Positions 49,355 to 60,889 of a stretch of 64,000 bases of DNA are shown piece by piece. The first letter of the stretch is position 1. Each line of letters starts with the position of its first letter. The translations under genes were made by a program, and so were the position numbers. Where the stretch lies: contig CAUEEP010000900.1 in the NCBI GenBank assembly GCA_958450365.1, positions 496,001 through 560,000 on the forward strand, in the 5' to 3' direction. Source of the stretch: Mesorhabditis belari. Taxonomy: Eukaryota; Nematoda; Chromadorea; Rhabditida; Rhabditidae. The notes under the pieces are model-generated. The model saw only the letters and a list, made by a program, of their open reading frames with translations. It was not told where the DNA came from and did not search any database.

Positions 49355-51177
49355 TCAATTGCTCACACATTGGCCATTCTCATAGATTTTTGGGTAAATG
49401 TGATCAATGAATATCTGAAAGGAATTCAAATCTTGTGCAAAGCTTGTGCTTTTTCTTCAGCTTACATCATTTTCCTGTCTCCAAGCATGAGTGATCAAAG
49501 TGACCGGACATCCATTGACTGTGATCTAAAAATAGACTTGGCTTTCGAGAGGTGACATTTGATATTGGAACCGTATTGGAACCGTATTGGAACCGTATTG
49601 GAACCATATTGGAACCGTATTTGATATATTGATTCCATTTTTTACACCCTCACCGCACAAGATTTCCCTCTTTTCACTAAAAAGCAAAGAGTGTAGACAG
49701 CGATTTCATATTCGGGACTTGTTCCAACGAAAAATCCCCCAATTTTCTTCATATTTTTCCCTTTCCATTTATACGAAACAACAACGATATCTTCCTGAAT
49801 CAATGTTGAGATTGAATACTTTTCAAAGACTCAAACCTTCATAGAGAAGTAATGACCTCGATAATCAATCTGTTCATTCTCATCGTTTTCTAAAAGATAA
49901 TACCGTACCCAGTTATGCATTCCAGAAACTCGTCGTCTATTTAACTGAAAGATTTGAGTACTATCAATTCATTTCGCTCAACCTCTCCAATAAAAGTGTG
50001 CTCAAATGCACTCGTATCCTTTATGTGATTGTTCTTTGCCGATTTACTCCTCGAGAATCGTCCAAACCATAATTTTCGTATTTGTGCCCGGAATTCTTTT
50101 TTACTTGATGCAAATGGATGGCCTAAGTTTGTTTGTAGAAAAACCTGATCTGGTGCTTTCTTACCAAAAATCCAATTAACTACCTTTTTCTTTCAGGAAA
50201 TCAAAAACTTTGAGCAATACGGGCTTGGTCAAAATCACATCTAAGAACTCGTCAATCTCTAGTTTAGCCTAAAAGTTTGGTTTTGTTTGAAAGAAAGCTC
50301 ATTCTTTTTATCACTCTTTCCTTCGGAGGGGAAAATATGCGCTTGTGGCTCAGTGGCAGAGCTCCTGGCTTTAAAGCAGAAGGTCAGTGGTTTGATTCCT
50401 CTCGGGTCTTTCTTTACGAGTTTTTTTTGAGAAAAAGGAATGGAAGGGCAAAGAGGAAGAGGAACGGTAACGTCTGCTTCTGCTAACGATAAGCCAAGCA
50501 CAAATAAATAAAATAGTGAATCACAAGCTTCATCTCATTTCAATGAAAACTCATCTCATCCGTATCTCGCTCTTCTTGTCTCAAATCCGGTTGATAATTA
50601 TCGAAAAGTGCAATCATTTTTCGATATGTTTCTTTTTGAAGTAAATCTTCATTTACAAAAGAAAACAATCTGCAAACTTGAAATCATTCAAAGGTTGAAA
50701 ATTTTTCACGTTTCATCAGCCCCATCTTCATTGTTATTTCTAGGAGTTTTTCCCTGTAGATTTATCTTAATATCTCCTGATCCAGCTCTATTCACATCAA
50801 GATCCCATAATTGAGAAGAAATCGTCTTCAATTCAGATTTGCTCACGTTGATATCTTAAATTAAACTAGTCTTCCACTGAAACACTAACTAGAAAAGGTC
50901 GCAAACTTAAGATGAAATTTCAAAACGAGACCTAACCTATTTTGTTCAGTTTTTCAAACAGATATTGGCGGATTCGGAAAGGCCGTAAAAAACTGAACAA
51001 GATAGGATAGATCTTGTTTTGAAATTCCCTCTTAAGTTGGCGATCTTCCCTAGTAAGGACAAACAAGTCCTTGACGCAAAACTAACTTGGTAATTCGGCT
51101 TTCGAACTTACATAGCTTATCAATAAAAATAAAATAACAAATGAAATTGTTGCAAGGAGAAATTTTTGATGTCTCAT
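49355..51177 (-). CDS. Secreted EndoU-family endoribonuclease
   Basis: A uridylate-preferring RNase of the XendoU fold. Hydrophobic signal exon [20 protein letters not shown]. Then [20 protein letters not shown] with [35 protein letters not shown] with [63 protein letters not shown] and [16 protein letters not shown], carrying the two catalytic histidines; [19 protein letters not shown] (lysine) with [33 protein letters not shown]; and [19 protein letters not shown]. One donor, after the ERDTDE exon at about 50558, reads ATGAGT here but GTGAGT in the partial copy at 61.8 kb. The signal-exon join is also irregular. So this copy may be impaired. Confidence 0.8.
49567..49621. repeat. 11-bp tandem repeat in an EndoU intron
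   Basis: GGAACCGTATT repeated five times, one unit with A for G. Confidence 0.95.
50340..50415 (+). tRNA. tRNA-like sequence 2
   Basis: GCGCTTGTGGCTCAGTGGCA then GAGCTC, followed by GGTTTGATTCC: A- and B-box-like blocks at tRNA spacing. It shares GCGC-Y-TGT, CAGTGG-Y-AGAG, AAGCAG and CTCGGG with the sequence at 48690-48760. Acceptor arms do not pair, so a decoding tRNA is unlikely. Lies in an EndoU intron, antisense to that gene. Confidence 0.4.
50900..51042. repeat. Inverted repeat at the EndoU 5' end
   Basis: CGCAAACTTAAGATGAAATT ... is mirrored by AATTCCCTCTTAAGTTGGCG, with an inner ATTTTGTTCAGTTTTT/AAAAAACTGAACAAG. In the 62 kb copy the left arm is largely deleted. Confidence 0.75.
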
Positions 51178-51375
51178 TCAATCAATGATGGAGAAAGACG
51201 TTTTTTGAGTGGAAAAGTTGGAGACATCTGAGAGAAGAAAAGGGAAAAGATTTGATGGAGAGATTGGCTGGGGAAGGGAATTTTGGTTTGCTTGACTTGG
51301 AAATAACATCAAGTGTATGTGAAAATGTTCAAAAGTTTATTTTTACATTGTTTTTTGAATTAAATAGATTTTCCT

Positions 51376-51740
51376 TCACGAACCTCCACAGCAATTTCTC
51401 ACCCAGTCCCAGTAAAGGTTCGTTCGCTCAGCTTGACAACCGTAAAGTCCTGAAAACACTGATTCCTATAGTTATTGAGCTTTCTAACATCTCTATCATA
51501 CAATATTTTTTTGCTTTTTTTGCAATATTCCCCGTCTTGTTTTCCTGGTTCTCCACAGTCTTGATAATAAGGAAGCTTTATCTACAAAAAGAATTGATTC
51601 CTTGTATTTAAACAAAATTCAAAACTTGAAAATAGCCACAGGATACAGATCCCATATCTTCTCGACATCCAATTGGTTGACAATTTGATTCATGTTGACA
51701 GATACAATCGATACACGATCCTGCTGATGTGGTACCTGAA
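51376..51740 (-). pseudogene. Invertebrate-type lysozyme pseudogene
   Basis: Nearly identical to parts of the intact gene at 62463-63196. Present: the CQHESNC / DMGSLSCGYFQ exon, the IKLPYYQDCG exon (cut off after GKQDG) and the last exon (GLYGCQAERTN). The signal exon and the central cysteine-rich exon are missing, so no functional protein can be made. Confidence 0.85.
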
Positions 51741-51869
51741 GATTATTATGGTACAACAGTTACTGTATGCCGATCAAATCAAATGTCCTTATGAGGTTGT
51801 TGAAAAGAGAAATCACGTTTCTCAAATCATTGAGCAAAAGAAATCAAAGTAGAACTAATATCAACCTAC

Positions 51870-53055
51870 AAAATCGAAAGATTTAACGAAATTTAACCAA
51901 CGATGAAGCCAATTTTAAAGCTCCTAAAGCAAGGTTCACTAAAGCTAAAATCGATGAACTCAATACCAATAGGTCATTATTATTGGGTTTGGGTCAGAAG
52001 AGCTTTCTCCCACTGGCAGCAACACAACAGGTTTATTACACTGACCACCCAAAGAAAAGAGATTTCGAGCGCGTACATCAGCAGCCATTTGATGACAAAG
52101 CTAAATTTATAAGGATTTTATTCCATTCTGCAAGTTTCAATAAATACCCGATCAACTGCTGCCCACTTCAAATCATCCATCTTTTCGGTAAAAAGTGGAC
52201 GTGGTGGGTTTTTGAGCACTTGACATCGTTTGTTGGCCTTAATAAGCAAAGATTTTAGAAAAAACCTAATTGGCAAAACTCTATTCTTAAGAAGGATAAA
52301 CATTAACCAACTTCAACCATAATTTTAGCCACGATATCACGCTCATCTCCTATTTTAGGCGCTGGCATCTTTAACGTTTGAATAGCTCTGTCAAGATCCT
52401 GGGCCAATGCAGTATCAATAACCTGAAAAAGTGATAAAACAAAAAACAAAAAAAAGTGATAAAATTTAAACAAACCAGCCTTTACTGGAGCTTTTAATTT
52501 TTCGTCTGCCAATACACGAGCAACTTTCAATTCGTTAATCAAAAAGTCGATAAGTGCATAACGACGAGTTGTTGACGAAAAGTGTTCCTCCAATGAACCC
52601 GAGAGTAGATCAGAAATTCCACAATCTGCATTAACTTTAGAAGCCAAAATTTAGTAAAATTTACCCAATTCAGTCAGAAAGGCGCTAAGTTCATAAAGAA
52701 AAGCCTTCGCTTCGTCAAGTGATTGAATAGCAGATGGACTTTCTTGTAACTCATCAAGGACCTAAAACAAATGATAATTTTAAATTGAAATTTAAATACC
52801 TTAATTTCTGTACACAGCGTATGAAGTAATTTGAAGAAATCCAATTTGCCCAAGCCTTGTTCAATGATTGGAGCGAAGTTGTCGTAGCCAAGAATATCTT
52901 GTATTCTAAAAGACACTTTTTAAAATCCTAAATTACAAGCCTCACCCTTTCAAATTGTGACAACTGAACGTCGTTGATTTATCTACTTCCATAGAGGACA
53001 TTTCTAAAAAAGACAATTCTTTCAATTTCTTGAAAAAAAACCCTTGGATTTTCCT
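51870..53055 (-). pseudogene. FAM98 partial copy A (internal deletion)
   Basis: About 51,930-53,035 matches 26,296-27,710 of FAM98 at very high identity, including the start exon. A deletion joins AAAGAGAT (26438) to TTTCGAGCGCG (26745), removing coding sequence. The 3' exons for the Gly-rich tail are absent. The same deletion is in copy B at 57.8 kb. Confidence 0.88.
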
Positions 53056-53238
53056 ATTTTACCCCTACCGTGGAAGATGTGGCTACCGCTAACAACATTC
53101 AGGAGCTATTTGTTCAGTTCATTCACACCGGGTAACAGCTTAATTCTATACTAACTTCTTAAAAACTTTAGTAATCCATCTACAAATCATATCAACTGGG
53201 ACAAGTTCGGCTCAAAGCTGGAGTATCTAAGCCTTGTA
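53056..53238 (+). pseudogene. Carboxylesterase 3' fragment
   Basis: Copies about 30318-30502 (TACCCCTACCGTGGAAGATG ... GGAGTATCTAAGCC), two partial exons and the intron between. Joined on the right to SF3A2 sequence at a shared CCTT. Confidence 0.9.
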
Positions 53239-53582
53239 ACCAGGATGTCCAATCTTCACAAATCGCTTGATATCGACTTTTGCTTGTTGAGGAGCAGGCA
53301 AAAACGGTTGTTTCTAAATAAAATTCTATTAAAAGCTATTAAAAGAATTAAATTACCGCAGCCTCCTTCGCCGCACGTCGAGCCAGGTTAGCTTGGTGCT
53401 TTTTACCCTGGGTGTGAGCCAGGTACGAACCTATAAGTAAAGATTACAAGTAAAAACTTTTATTTAATACATTCATTGTTATGCAGAAGGAGACAAAGTT
53501 TGCACTCGTAAGTACCGACATGCTTTCGCATAAAATAGGGGTCCTTGTTCAAGTCGATCGTTTCAAGGGCAAGTTGTCTAAC
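53234..53582 (-). pseudogene. SF3A2 fragment
   Basis: Matches about 31128-31478: the exons for VKIGRPGYKV, QAKVDIKRF, RRAAKEAA and the finger region. Neither the start exon nor the 3' exons are present. Confidence 0.88.
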
Positions 53583-53613
53583 AAATTTCCTTCATTGAAC
53601 TAAATTTAGTTCG

Positions 53614-54286
53614 TTGGTGTTGCGGGAAACAGTCCGATGGACTGGCGTAAGCGTTTTCGAACTATGGCTTCATATTATGGGATTGTTCATTTTCACAATT
53701 TTACTGGTAAGCGGCAAAGAACAAAAAGTCAAAAGCCAATTTTAGACTTTAAAAATTTACGACATTTTTGATCGATCATATTGGTTTTTGTTTACACCAT
53801 TGTTTGCGGGTAAAACACAAAGTATCCGATCCCAAATCCAACAAGTTTAGCATCCATTTTGGACGGATACTTTCTTTTCATCGTGTTTATTCGAACAATT
53901 TTGCTATATAGAGAGAACAAAGTGGCGTCAGTGAGGTGAGTCTAAATGTTAAAAGGGGAATTTGAAAGTCAAAACCAAAAAATATTGAATTTGCAGATGG
54001 ACCCTCCGTACGATTAGTCGAGATTTTTCAACTGGATAAGACTTGCCCTAACTTTATTATTTGAGGTAAGTAGGAAAAATCCATTGTCGTTAAATATGTA
54101 TGCACAGATCTGGATCTGTCACAAAATAGATGGAGACCTCAATCCGATGCAGGTATCATACTAGATTATACATCATAAAATCATAAAACTATTTAGGTTT
54201 CTCTCCAACACGGATATTCAATGGTCTTTGTACCAGTGTGGATTTTCATGATAAGCCTTTGCATCCAAGCTTGCAAATTGTTTTAA
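53614..54286 (+). pseudogene. TMEM203 copy 2, broken
   Basis: The ATG is TTG here (TTAGTTCGTTGGTGTTGCGG), and a one-T deletion in exon 4 (GATTTTTCAACTGGATAA) shifts the frame to a stop. Otherwise collinear with copies 1 and 3 and lacking the mariner MITE. Confidence 0.88.
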
Positions 54287-54314
54287 ACACAAAGGGTAAA
54301 GAGTTTATTCCAAA

Positions 54315-55003
54315 TTAAAACGCAACATATTTAAAGACGTAAGAATTGTCGCCAATCTTGTAAGCTTTGAACCCAATATCCTTGATCTTGACTTGAGTTG
54401 AAGCTTTCAAGTTGGCGTCGACGGCCTCCACATTGGCTTTTTCAATCGTGGCAGCCATTTCCTTAATGGACTTCAACAGCGCTCCTCGAACGTCCTTCTC
54501 CATAAGGTTCATCTCGTAGAAGTTCGAGTTCAACCTAAATTAAAAGTCATGCAAACGCCAGTTTGTATTTACTTTTTGGCCTTGGCCCACGCCTCTCCAA
54601 CTTGCAGGCTTTGAGCGTTACTGAGTCCAACATCACGAATCGCGTTCAACACTTTCTCCTTTGCCGAATCAGACTTGATCAGGATGTGAAGACGCTTCAA
54701 AATGAACTCCTTGACGACAATTGACGCGGCTACCCAAAGTTTTTCGGAAAACTGACGGAGATCTGGATATTTCTCGTTGGAGTACTCGTTGGCCATCTCG
54801 ATGAGCTTGTCGAAGTCGTACCGCTCGTCAAGCACCTGAAATTGAGAATTGTGAAAGCATTGAGCACAAATTTTTACCTCGCTCTCAGGACCTTCCAAAT
54901 CTTCGACTACAACTCCTTCCGGCAACATTTCAACAAAATCCTTATAGTGCTCCTCCTCAACGATAATCTCGAACCTGCCATTGACAAGAATCTTCTTCGA
55001 CAT
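54315..55003 (-). CDS. PaREP1/HEPN-like domain protein, copy 2
   Basis: Same three-exon structure as copy 1. Start MSKKILVNGRFEIIVEEEHY; exon 2 ERYDFDKLIEMANEYSNEKY then LRQFSEKLWVAASIVVKEFI and RDVGLSNAQSLQVGEAWAKA; exon 3 LNSNFYEMNLMEKDVRGALL. Here the FYE motif is NSNFYE, closer to the archaeal pattern than copy 1. The tryptophan is kept but WGAA is WVAA. Intron 1 is 42 bp and open in frame, so an unspliced product is possible. Frames and splice sites are intact. Convergent with TMEM203 copy 2, only 28 bp apart. Confidence 0.7.
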
Positions 55004-55635
55004 CTTGAGCGAACTGAAAAAGCGAGAATGAGCGTCAAATAAGGTCAAATAAAGTAAAAAAAAAGTAACGTCCTAACGAAAACGAGATCTAGCAAAAGCA
55101 ATGATAAAGCTTTCGTGATAGGGAGAGGCAAGGTAATAAAATTTGAGGATTCACATTAAGAGACTAAGGACTTTAACAAGAAAATAGATTGCTTTCCTAT
55201 CCATAACAACCTATATATAATCCCCGGTTGGAGACCACTGCTAGTCTTACCTAAAAAAGGTTCGCCCGATTGATCAAAGAATCCAGTGAGAGTAAAAAAA
55301 AACAGCAAAAAGAAAGTCCTCGAGATTCGAGGGAAATAAAGGGGAGAACAAGTCCGAATGGGTGTGCCAGGGGGTCAACGGGGGCAATGCAAAACATGTT
55401 GAAACAAGAGAAACAAGAAAAGTTTGTTTACGATTTTGCAGCTGGTGTCACAGTTGAGCTTTTCGTAGAGCAATGACCGAAAAAGAAAGTGCTGCGCGCA
55501 ATTGAATGTCTTAACATTCAGCACGATTGAATGTCTTAACATTCAGCACGATCGAATATTTTCGCCTCCATTTCCCTTAAATGTCATTTGGGGGAAATGG
55601 CGGTGAAAATATTCGATCGTGCTCAAATGCTAGGT
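55004..55635 (-). promoter_or_regulatory. NTF2-like C promoter block before PaREP1-like copy 2
   Basis: TGATAA 55102-55107, TGATAG 55116-55121 and a TATATATAA box 55211-55220 keep their relative positions. The 97-bp hairpin is present at 55538-55633, preceded by a small tandem duplication (TGAATGTCTTAACATTCAGC twice). Confidence 0.65.
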
Positions 55636-57755
55636 ATGCTTGCACGAGATCGAAATTTTTACGCGTCTTCAGTACCTAAAATGCTTTGCACTATAAATGA
55701 ACAAATAATACACCTCTAACAACATCTTCCTGAACTGCGGCAATATCTCAGGAGATAGCGTTCGAATCTAAATAGTAATCTTGTTTGTGTTGTTTTTAGC
55801 ATATTTCTACCTGAAAATCTATTGCCGATACACTCATCTATGTTAAGTGTTCAAAACATGAACGTAAGGCCTCGGTAGTGTTGGCTCTAAAATATATGAT
55901 GACTAAAAGCACTTAAACTTTAGCTTTACCTTCTCAACGATGCTGAAAAAGCGCTCTCTAGATCCAACAAATTTCGTTTTGCTTCCAATATCTTCCGCTC
56001 CTCTTTTTCCATCGTTTCTAATAAATTTATACTGAAGCTGCTCACAAAAGCACATACCGTAATCCATTTTTTCAAATTCGAAGCCTTCAAGTGTTTGAGT
56101 TGAAGCAAGAAAGAATGGAGCTTGTTTGGGTTTCTGAAAAAGAAAATAACAGATCAAACGATTTGACTCAACCTTTGGCGACTCGATTGGTTTGTTCCGC
56201 TCTCGAATAATCGATAGATCCGGCAAATTAGCCCATCGTGATGGAGCCAAGCCCGAATAAGTAACCAAAGAAGTATCAAGCTAAAGATGTGCCGTTTAAA
56301 AAGTTGACGACGACATATTTACCTGTTCAAAAGCTCTGTTAAGCGCCTCCAAATCCAGAGTCGATCCATCAGCATTTTCGAGGCTCTTACTTCTAAAATT
56401 CAAAAGAATCAAAAAATTTTTTTTTAATCAAAGTTTACCTATCTTGACCCCAAACGGGCTTGTAGTCAATAGGCAAAGCGCAAATTGGTACTCGACCAAC
56501 AAAGTGTAATTTGCTAGCCCACACATATATTGCCTGTTCTCCTTGATGACAAGTTGCCAAAAATTCTCCAGTTTCATTGAAGGATATTCCTGTGCATGGT
56601 GCTCCATAAAGAAGAACATCAATCAAGGAGGAAGTTACAAGCTCCCAAACCTAAAAAAAACAAAATATAATTTACTGTTGTTCGAATAACCCGAATATAA
56701 TTATCTCTGTCTCCAGTAAGCAACCATTTACCATTTGCGGAAAATGACATTGAGAGCACCTAAAATTTTTATATAAAATAAAATTTAATCAACTCACGTC
56801 GTTTCCAACTTGCTTAAATGTGCGGGCAACTTTTCTTGTCAAAGTATCGATCACAGAAACAAAACAAGCTAAAAAACTTTCTCTTATTCAACATTACAAA
56901 TCATACATTTAGCAGGATCTTCGAGAGCTACAGCTATAAGACTGTTACTTCGACATGAAACCATCTTTGTGATAGATCCTTTAGCCTTCATACGAGTCTT
57001 CATTCGACCTAAAATACATTAAGTAGAGGTTATGGAGGTTTCAAACAGCTTATACCTGTCCTGAGGTCCCAGAAACTTAAAGTCCCATCAGCTCCGCCAC
57101 TTATAAGCTCGTGGCCGAGTGAGTCTATTGCAAGACCGTTAACTGATGATGTATGAGCAAGTTTCCACATGGAGAAATCGCAATGGATGTAGCAATGGTA
57201 TCGAGTAAATAATCCTTCTCAAAAAAGCGGCCATGTGCGAGCTATAAAAGATGTTTAAACATGAATCCCCATGAATTTTTACCTTGTGCGTTCCTTGGCT
57301 TTGCTTTCGGGTAGTCCATGTCGTGACAAATAGCGTATTTTGATGTCGGCAAAGAACGTTATCCCACTGTGCTTCACGTCCAATCTACATTGGACAACTT
57401 ACGTTTGAAATTCTTTGACTTGGTTAGTTATTCACGAATACAAAGATTAAAACTTACCGCAATCTCAATGACCGGTTCCAATCGAATACTATCCAAATCA
57501 AGTCCCTTCTTCTTGGCTTTAGCCCTGAACACGTAGTAGATTGTGAAGATGGCGTGTCAAACCTTGAAATGGTACCAGCGTTTCCTAACTTCTGGCGTGT
57601 TACTGCATTCAACACGGAATATTTACGAACAGAGCCATCAAGTCCTGCTGTCACGACTTCGTGATTACTACTAAAATCGAGTATTCATTGTAAACACAAC
57701 TATTAATAGTACCTGAAAATCACAGTTTTCACAGGCAGCGAATGGCCTTCACCGT
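55636..57755 (-). pseudogene. WDR36 partial copy
   Basis: Collinear with about 37078-39405 at very high identity. The first exons (39.4-40.7 kb) and last exons are missing. At about 57161, GATGTATGAGCAAG is joined to TTTCCACATGG, deleting what corresponds to 38607-38825. Smaller indels also occur (near 57380). Not a functional gene. Confidence 0.9.
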
Positions 57756-57784
57756 CTGGCAAATCAATGAAAGTGAAATCGAAA

Positions 57785-58164
57785 GATTTAACGAAATTTA
57801 ACCAACGATGAAGCCAATTTTAAAGCTCCTAAAGCAAGGTTCACTAAAGCTAAAATCGATGAACTCAATACCAATAGGTCATTATTATTGGGTTTGGGTC
57901 AGAAGAGCTTTCTCCCACTGGCAGCAACACAACAGGTTTATTACACTGACCACCCAAAGAAAAGAGATTTCGAGCGCGTACATCAGCAGCCATTTGATGA
58001 CAAAGCTAAATTTATAAGGATTTTATTCCATTCTGCAAGTTTCAATAAATACCCGATCAACTGCTGCCCACTTCAAATCATCCATCTTTTCGGTAAAAAG
58101 TGGACGTGGTGGGTTTTTGAGCACTTGACATCGTTTGTTGGCCTTAATAAGCAAAGGTTTTAGA
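57785..58164 (-). pseudogene. FAM98 partial copy B
   Basis: Nearly identical to 51875-52260, with the same internal deletion; it ends at AAGCAAAGGTTTTAGAAAAA where SF3A2-derived sequence begins. Confidence 0.9.
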
Positions 58165-58936
58165 AAAAAAAGAGGCCATTGCAACAAAACCAAACAAAAA
58201 ACCTGTGTCAAGGAACGACTCCGTCTGATGCTTCGGGATAGTCAATTTGAAAGAGTAATGCAAGTTGTCCAGTTTGTGGATCACGCTCACGAGTCACCTA
58301 AATTAGTTCGTTTTACAAAAATATATGCACAAATAAACTTTCTAACGCTCTTGTTCTCGCTAATACAAAAATGTCTAACTAAATAGCTTAACTAACCTTG
58401 TAACCAGGACGTCCAATCTTCACAAATCGCTTGATATCGACTTTTGCTTGTTGAGGAGCAGGCAAAAACTGCTGTTCCTAAATAAAATTCTATTAAAAGC
58501 TATTAAAAGAATGAAATTACCGCAGCCTCCTTCGCCGCACGTCGAGCCAGGTTAACTTGGTGCTTTTCACCCTGGGTGTGAGCCAAGTACGAACCTATAA
58601 GTAAAGATTACAAGTAAAAACCTTTATTTAATACCTTCATTGTTGTGCAGAGTGAGACAAAGTTTGCACTCGTAAGTACCGACATGATTTCGCATAAAAT
58701 AGGGATCCTTGTTCAAGTCGATCGTTTCAAGGGCAAGTTGTCTAAAATTAGAAGTATGATAGTGCTATAAACTAGACAATGTCATTTTAATAATAGTAAA
58801 TATCTTTATATTTTTATAAACTATATTTACAAAAAAAACCAAACCTGAGCCGCTCTCTGCGATCAATTCCTTCTTGTTGCGGCGATGCTGGGGCTCCGCT
58901 GCCCGTCTTACCGCCAGCGCGATTTTGAAAGTCCAT
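58165..58936 (-). pseudogene. SF3A2 5' copy, 3'-truncated
   Basis: Start codon and the first five exons match copy 1 at 30900-31665, with a few substitutions. It ends within the intron before the HRFMSAYEQ exon, so the C-terminal third, including the nested-gene intron, is absent. Confidence 0.88.
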
Positions 58937-59167
58937 TTCTAAATTTAATTTATTAAAAAATTAAGCATTGATTGAGTCAACCAAATCTCAATTCAACTAC
59001 GGAAATCGAAATCCAAAGAAGCACAAAGAAAACCGTTAATTGCTTTCACTCGTAGCCAATGTTTATATTTTAATATTTTAAGCGCTATTCGAGTTGCTTT
59101 TTTAATAAAAATCCAAACATCATCTATTAGGTGCACAAATTTCCTTCATCGAACTAAATTTAGTTCG

Positions 59168-59830
59168 ATGGTGTTGCGGGAAATCGTCCGATGGACTGGC
59201 GTAAACGTTTTCGAACTATGGCTTCATATTATGGGATTCTTCATTTTCACAATTTTACTGGTAAGCGGCAAAGAACAAAAAGTCAAAAGCCAATTTTAGA
59301 CTTTAAAAATTTACGACATTCTTGATCGATCATATTGGTTTTTGTTTACACCATTGTTTGCGGGTAAAACACAAGGTATCCGATCCCAAATCCAACAAGT
59401 TTAGCATCCATTTTGGACGGATACTTTCTTTTCATCGTGTTTATTCGAACAATTTTGCTATATAGAGAGAACAAAGTGGCGTCAGTGAGGTGAGTCTAAA
59501 TGTTAAAGGGGAATTTGAAAGTCAAAACCAAAAAATATTGAATTTGCAGATGGACCCTCCGTACGATTAGTCGAGATTTTTTCAACTGGATTAGACTTGC
59601 CCTAACTTTATTATTTGAGGTAAGTAGGAAAAAAAAAATATGTATGCACAGATCTGGATCTGTCACAAAATAGATGGAGACCTCAATCCGATGCAGGTAT
59701 CATACTAGATTATACATCATAAAATCATAAAACTATTTAGGTTTCTCTCCAACACGGATATTCAATGGTCTTTGTACCGGTGTGGATTTTTATGATAAGT
59801 CTTTGCATCCAAGCTTGCAGTTTGTTTTAA
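59168..59830 (+). CDS. TMEM203 copy 3, apparently intact
   Basis: Start MVLREIVRWTGVNVFELWLH, all splice sites and all exons are preserved, ending VPVWIFMISLCIQACSLF. It differs from copy 1 by a few residues (e.g. V-S to V-N, C-R-L-F to C-S-L-F) and lacks the mariner MITE. The loss of the conserved penultimate arginine (ACR to ACS) is notable. The adjacent SF3A2 copy still supplies the divergent promoter, so expression is possible. Confidence 0.8.
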
Positions 59831-59871
59831 ACACAAAGGGCAAAGTTAACGTGTAAAGAGTTTATTTCGAA

Positions 59872-60575
59872 CTAATACGCAATGTAGTCATAGTGGTAAG
59901 ATTCGTTGCGGATTGTGTAATCTCCCTCCTTTGGGTCGAGCGTGACTTTAGCTCGAGCTTGAGCTTGACGGTCATTCTTCAGCCTCTCCAATTCGATACC
60001 GATCAGCTTCTTCCATCGTGGTAGCCATTTTTCTGATCTTCTTCAAAATCTCATTTCGACGGGTCTTCGTGAAAAACTTCATCTCGTAGAAGTTCGAATG
60101 CGAGCTAAATTAAAAGATAAGGGATGTAAAAACCAATTTGTACTTACCTTTGGGCCTGATTCCACCCCTCTTCAACGTCTCTGCTATCAGCGTTACTGAG
60201 TCCAACACGAAGAATCGCGACTAGCAAATTGCTCTTTGCCAAATGAGACTTAAGCAGGATGCCATAATACTTTAAAAAGTACACCTTGACCCAAATTGAC
60301 GCCGCACCCCAAGCTTTCTCTGAAAACTGCACGACGTCTGGCGGATTCTTGTTGGAGTACTCTTCGGCTTTTTCGAGGAACTTGTCGAAGTCATACTGCT
60401 CGTGACGGGACTGAAATTGAGAATTGTGAAAGAATTGAGTACAAATTCTTACGTTGACATCGAAATCATCCAAATCTTCACATGCTCCTCCTGGCAACAA
60501 TCCAACAAACTCGCTATACTGCTCCTCCCTAACGATAATCACGAACACGCCATTGACAAGAATCTTCTTCGACAT
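59872..60575 (-). pseudogene. PaREP1/HEPN-like protein, copy 3, frameshifted
   Basis: Exons 1-2 are intact: MSKKILVNGVFVIIVREEQY, EEYSNKNPPDVVQFSEKAWG then AASIWVKVYFLKYY, LSNADSRDVEEGW. Exon 3 opens SHSNFYEMKFFTKTRRNEIL, the best match to the LH-x-NFYE motif. It hits a stop soon after a one-base shift near ATGGAAGAAGC. The correct frame stays open beyond it to a family-like end YHYDYIAY, so the shift is recent or a sequence error. The upstream block also lacks the TATA region. Confidence 0.7.
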
Positions 60576-60775
60576 CTTGAGCGAACTGAAAAAGCGAGAA
60601 TGAGCGTCAAATAAGGTCAAATAAAGTAAAAAAAAAGTAACGTCCTAACGAAAACGAGATCTAGCAAAAGCAATGATAAAGCTTTCGTGATAGGGAGAGG
60701 CAAGGTAATAAAATTTGAGGATTCACATTAAGAGACTAAGGACTTTAACAAGAAAATAGATTGCTTTCCTAACTG
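60576..60775 (-). promoter_or_regulatory. Truncated NTF2-like C promoter block
   Basis: GATA sites at 60674-60679 and 60688-60693 are kept, but similarity stops at GATTGCTTTCCTAAC, before the TATA box found in the other three copies. Confidence 0.65.
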
Positions 60776-60889
60776 GGCAATAGAAGACACGAATAACTAC
60801 AAACAAAAAATAAAAAGCGCCAAAACTTCGAGAAACAGTTGACTCACATTGCCATTTGTTTTCGTGAGAATTTTCAAAAAAACATTTGT

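Noticed and set aside
51252..51611. Plus-strand 119-codon frame, repeated at 62339-62620
   Set aside because: It lies antisense across the lysozyme last exon and its flank, and recurs only because the segment is duplicated.
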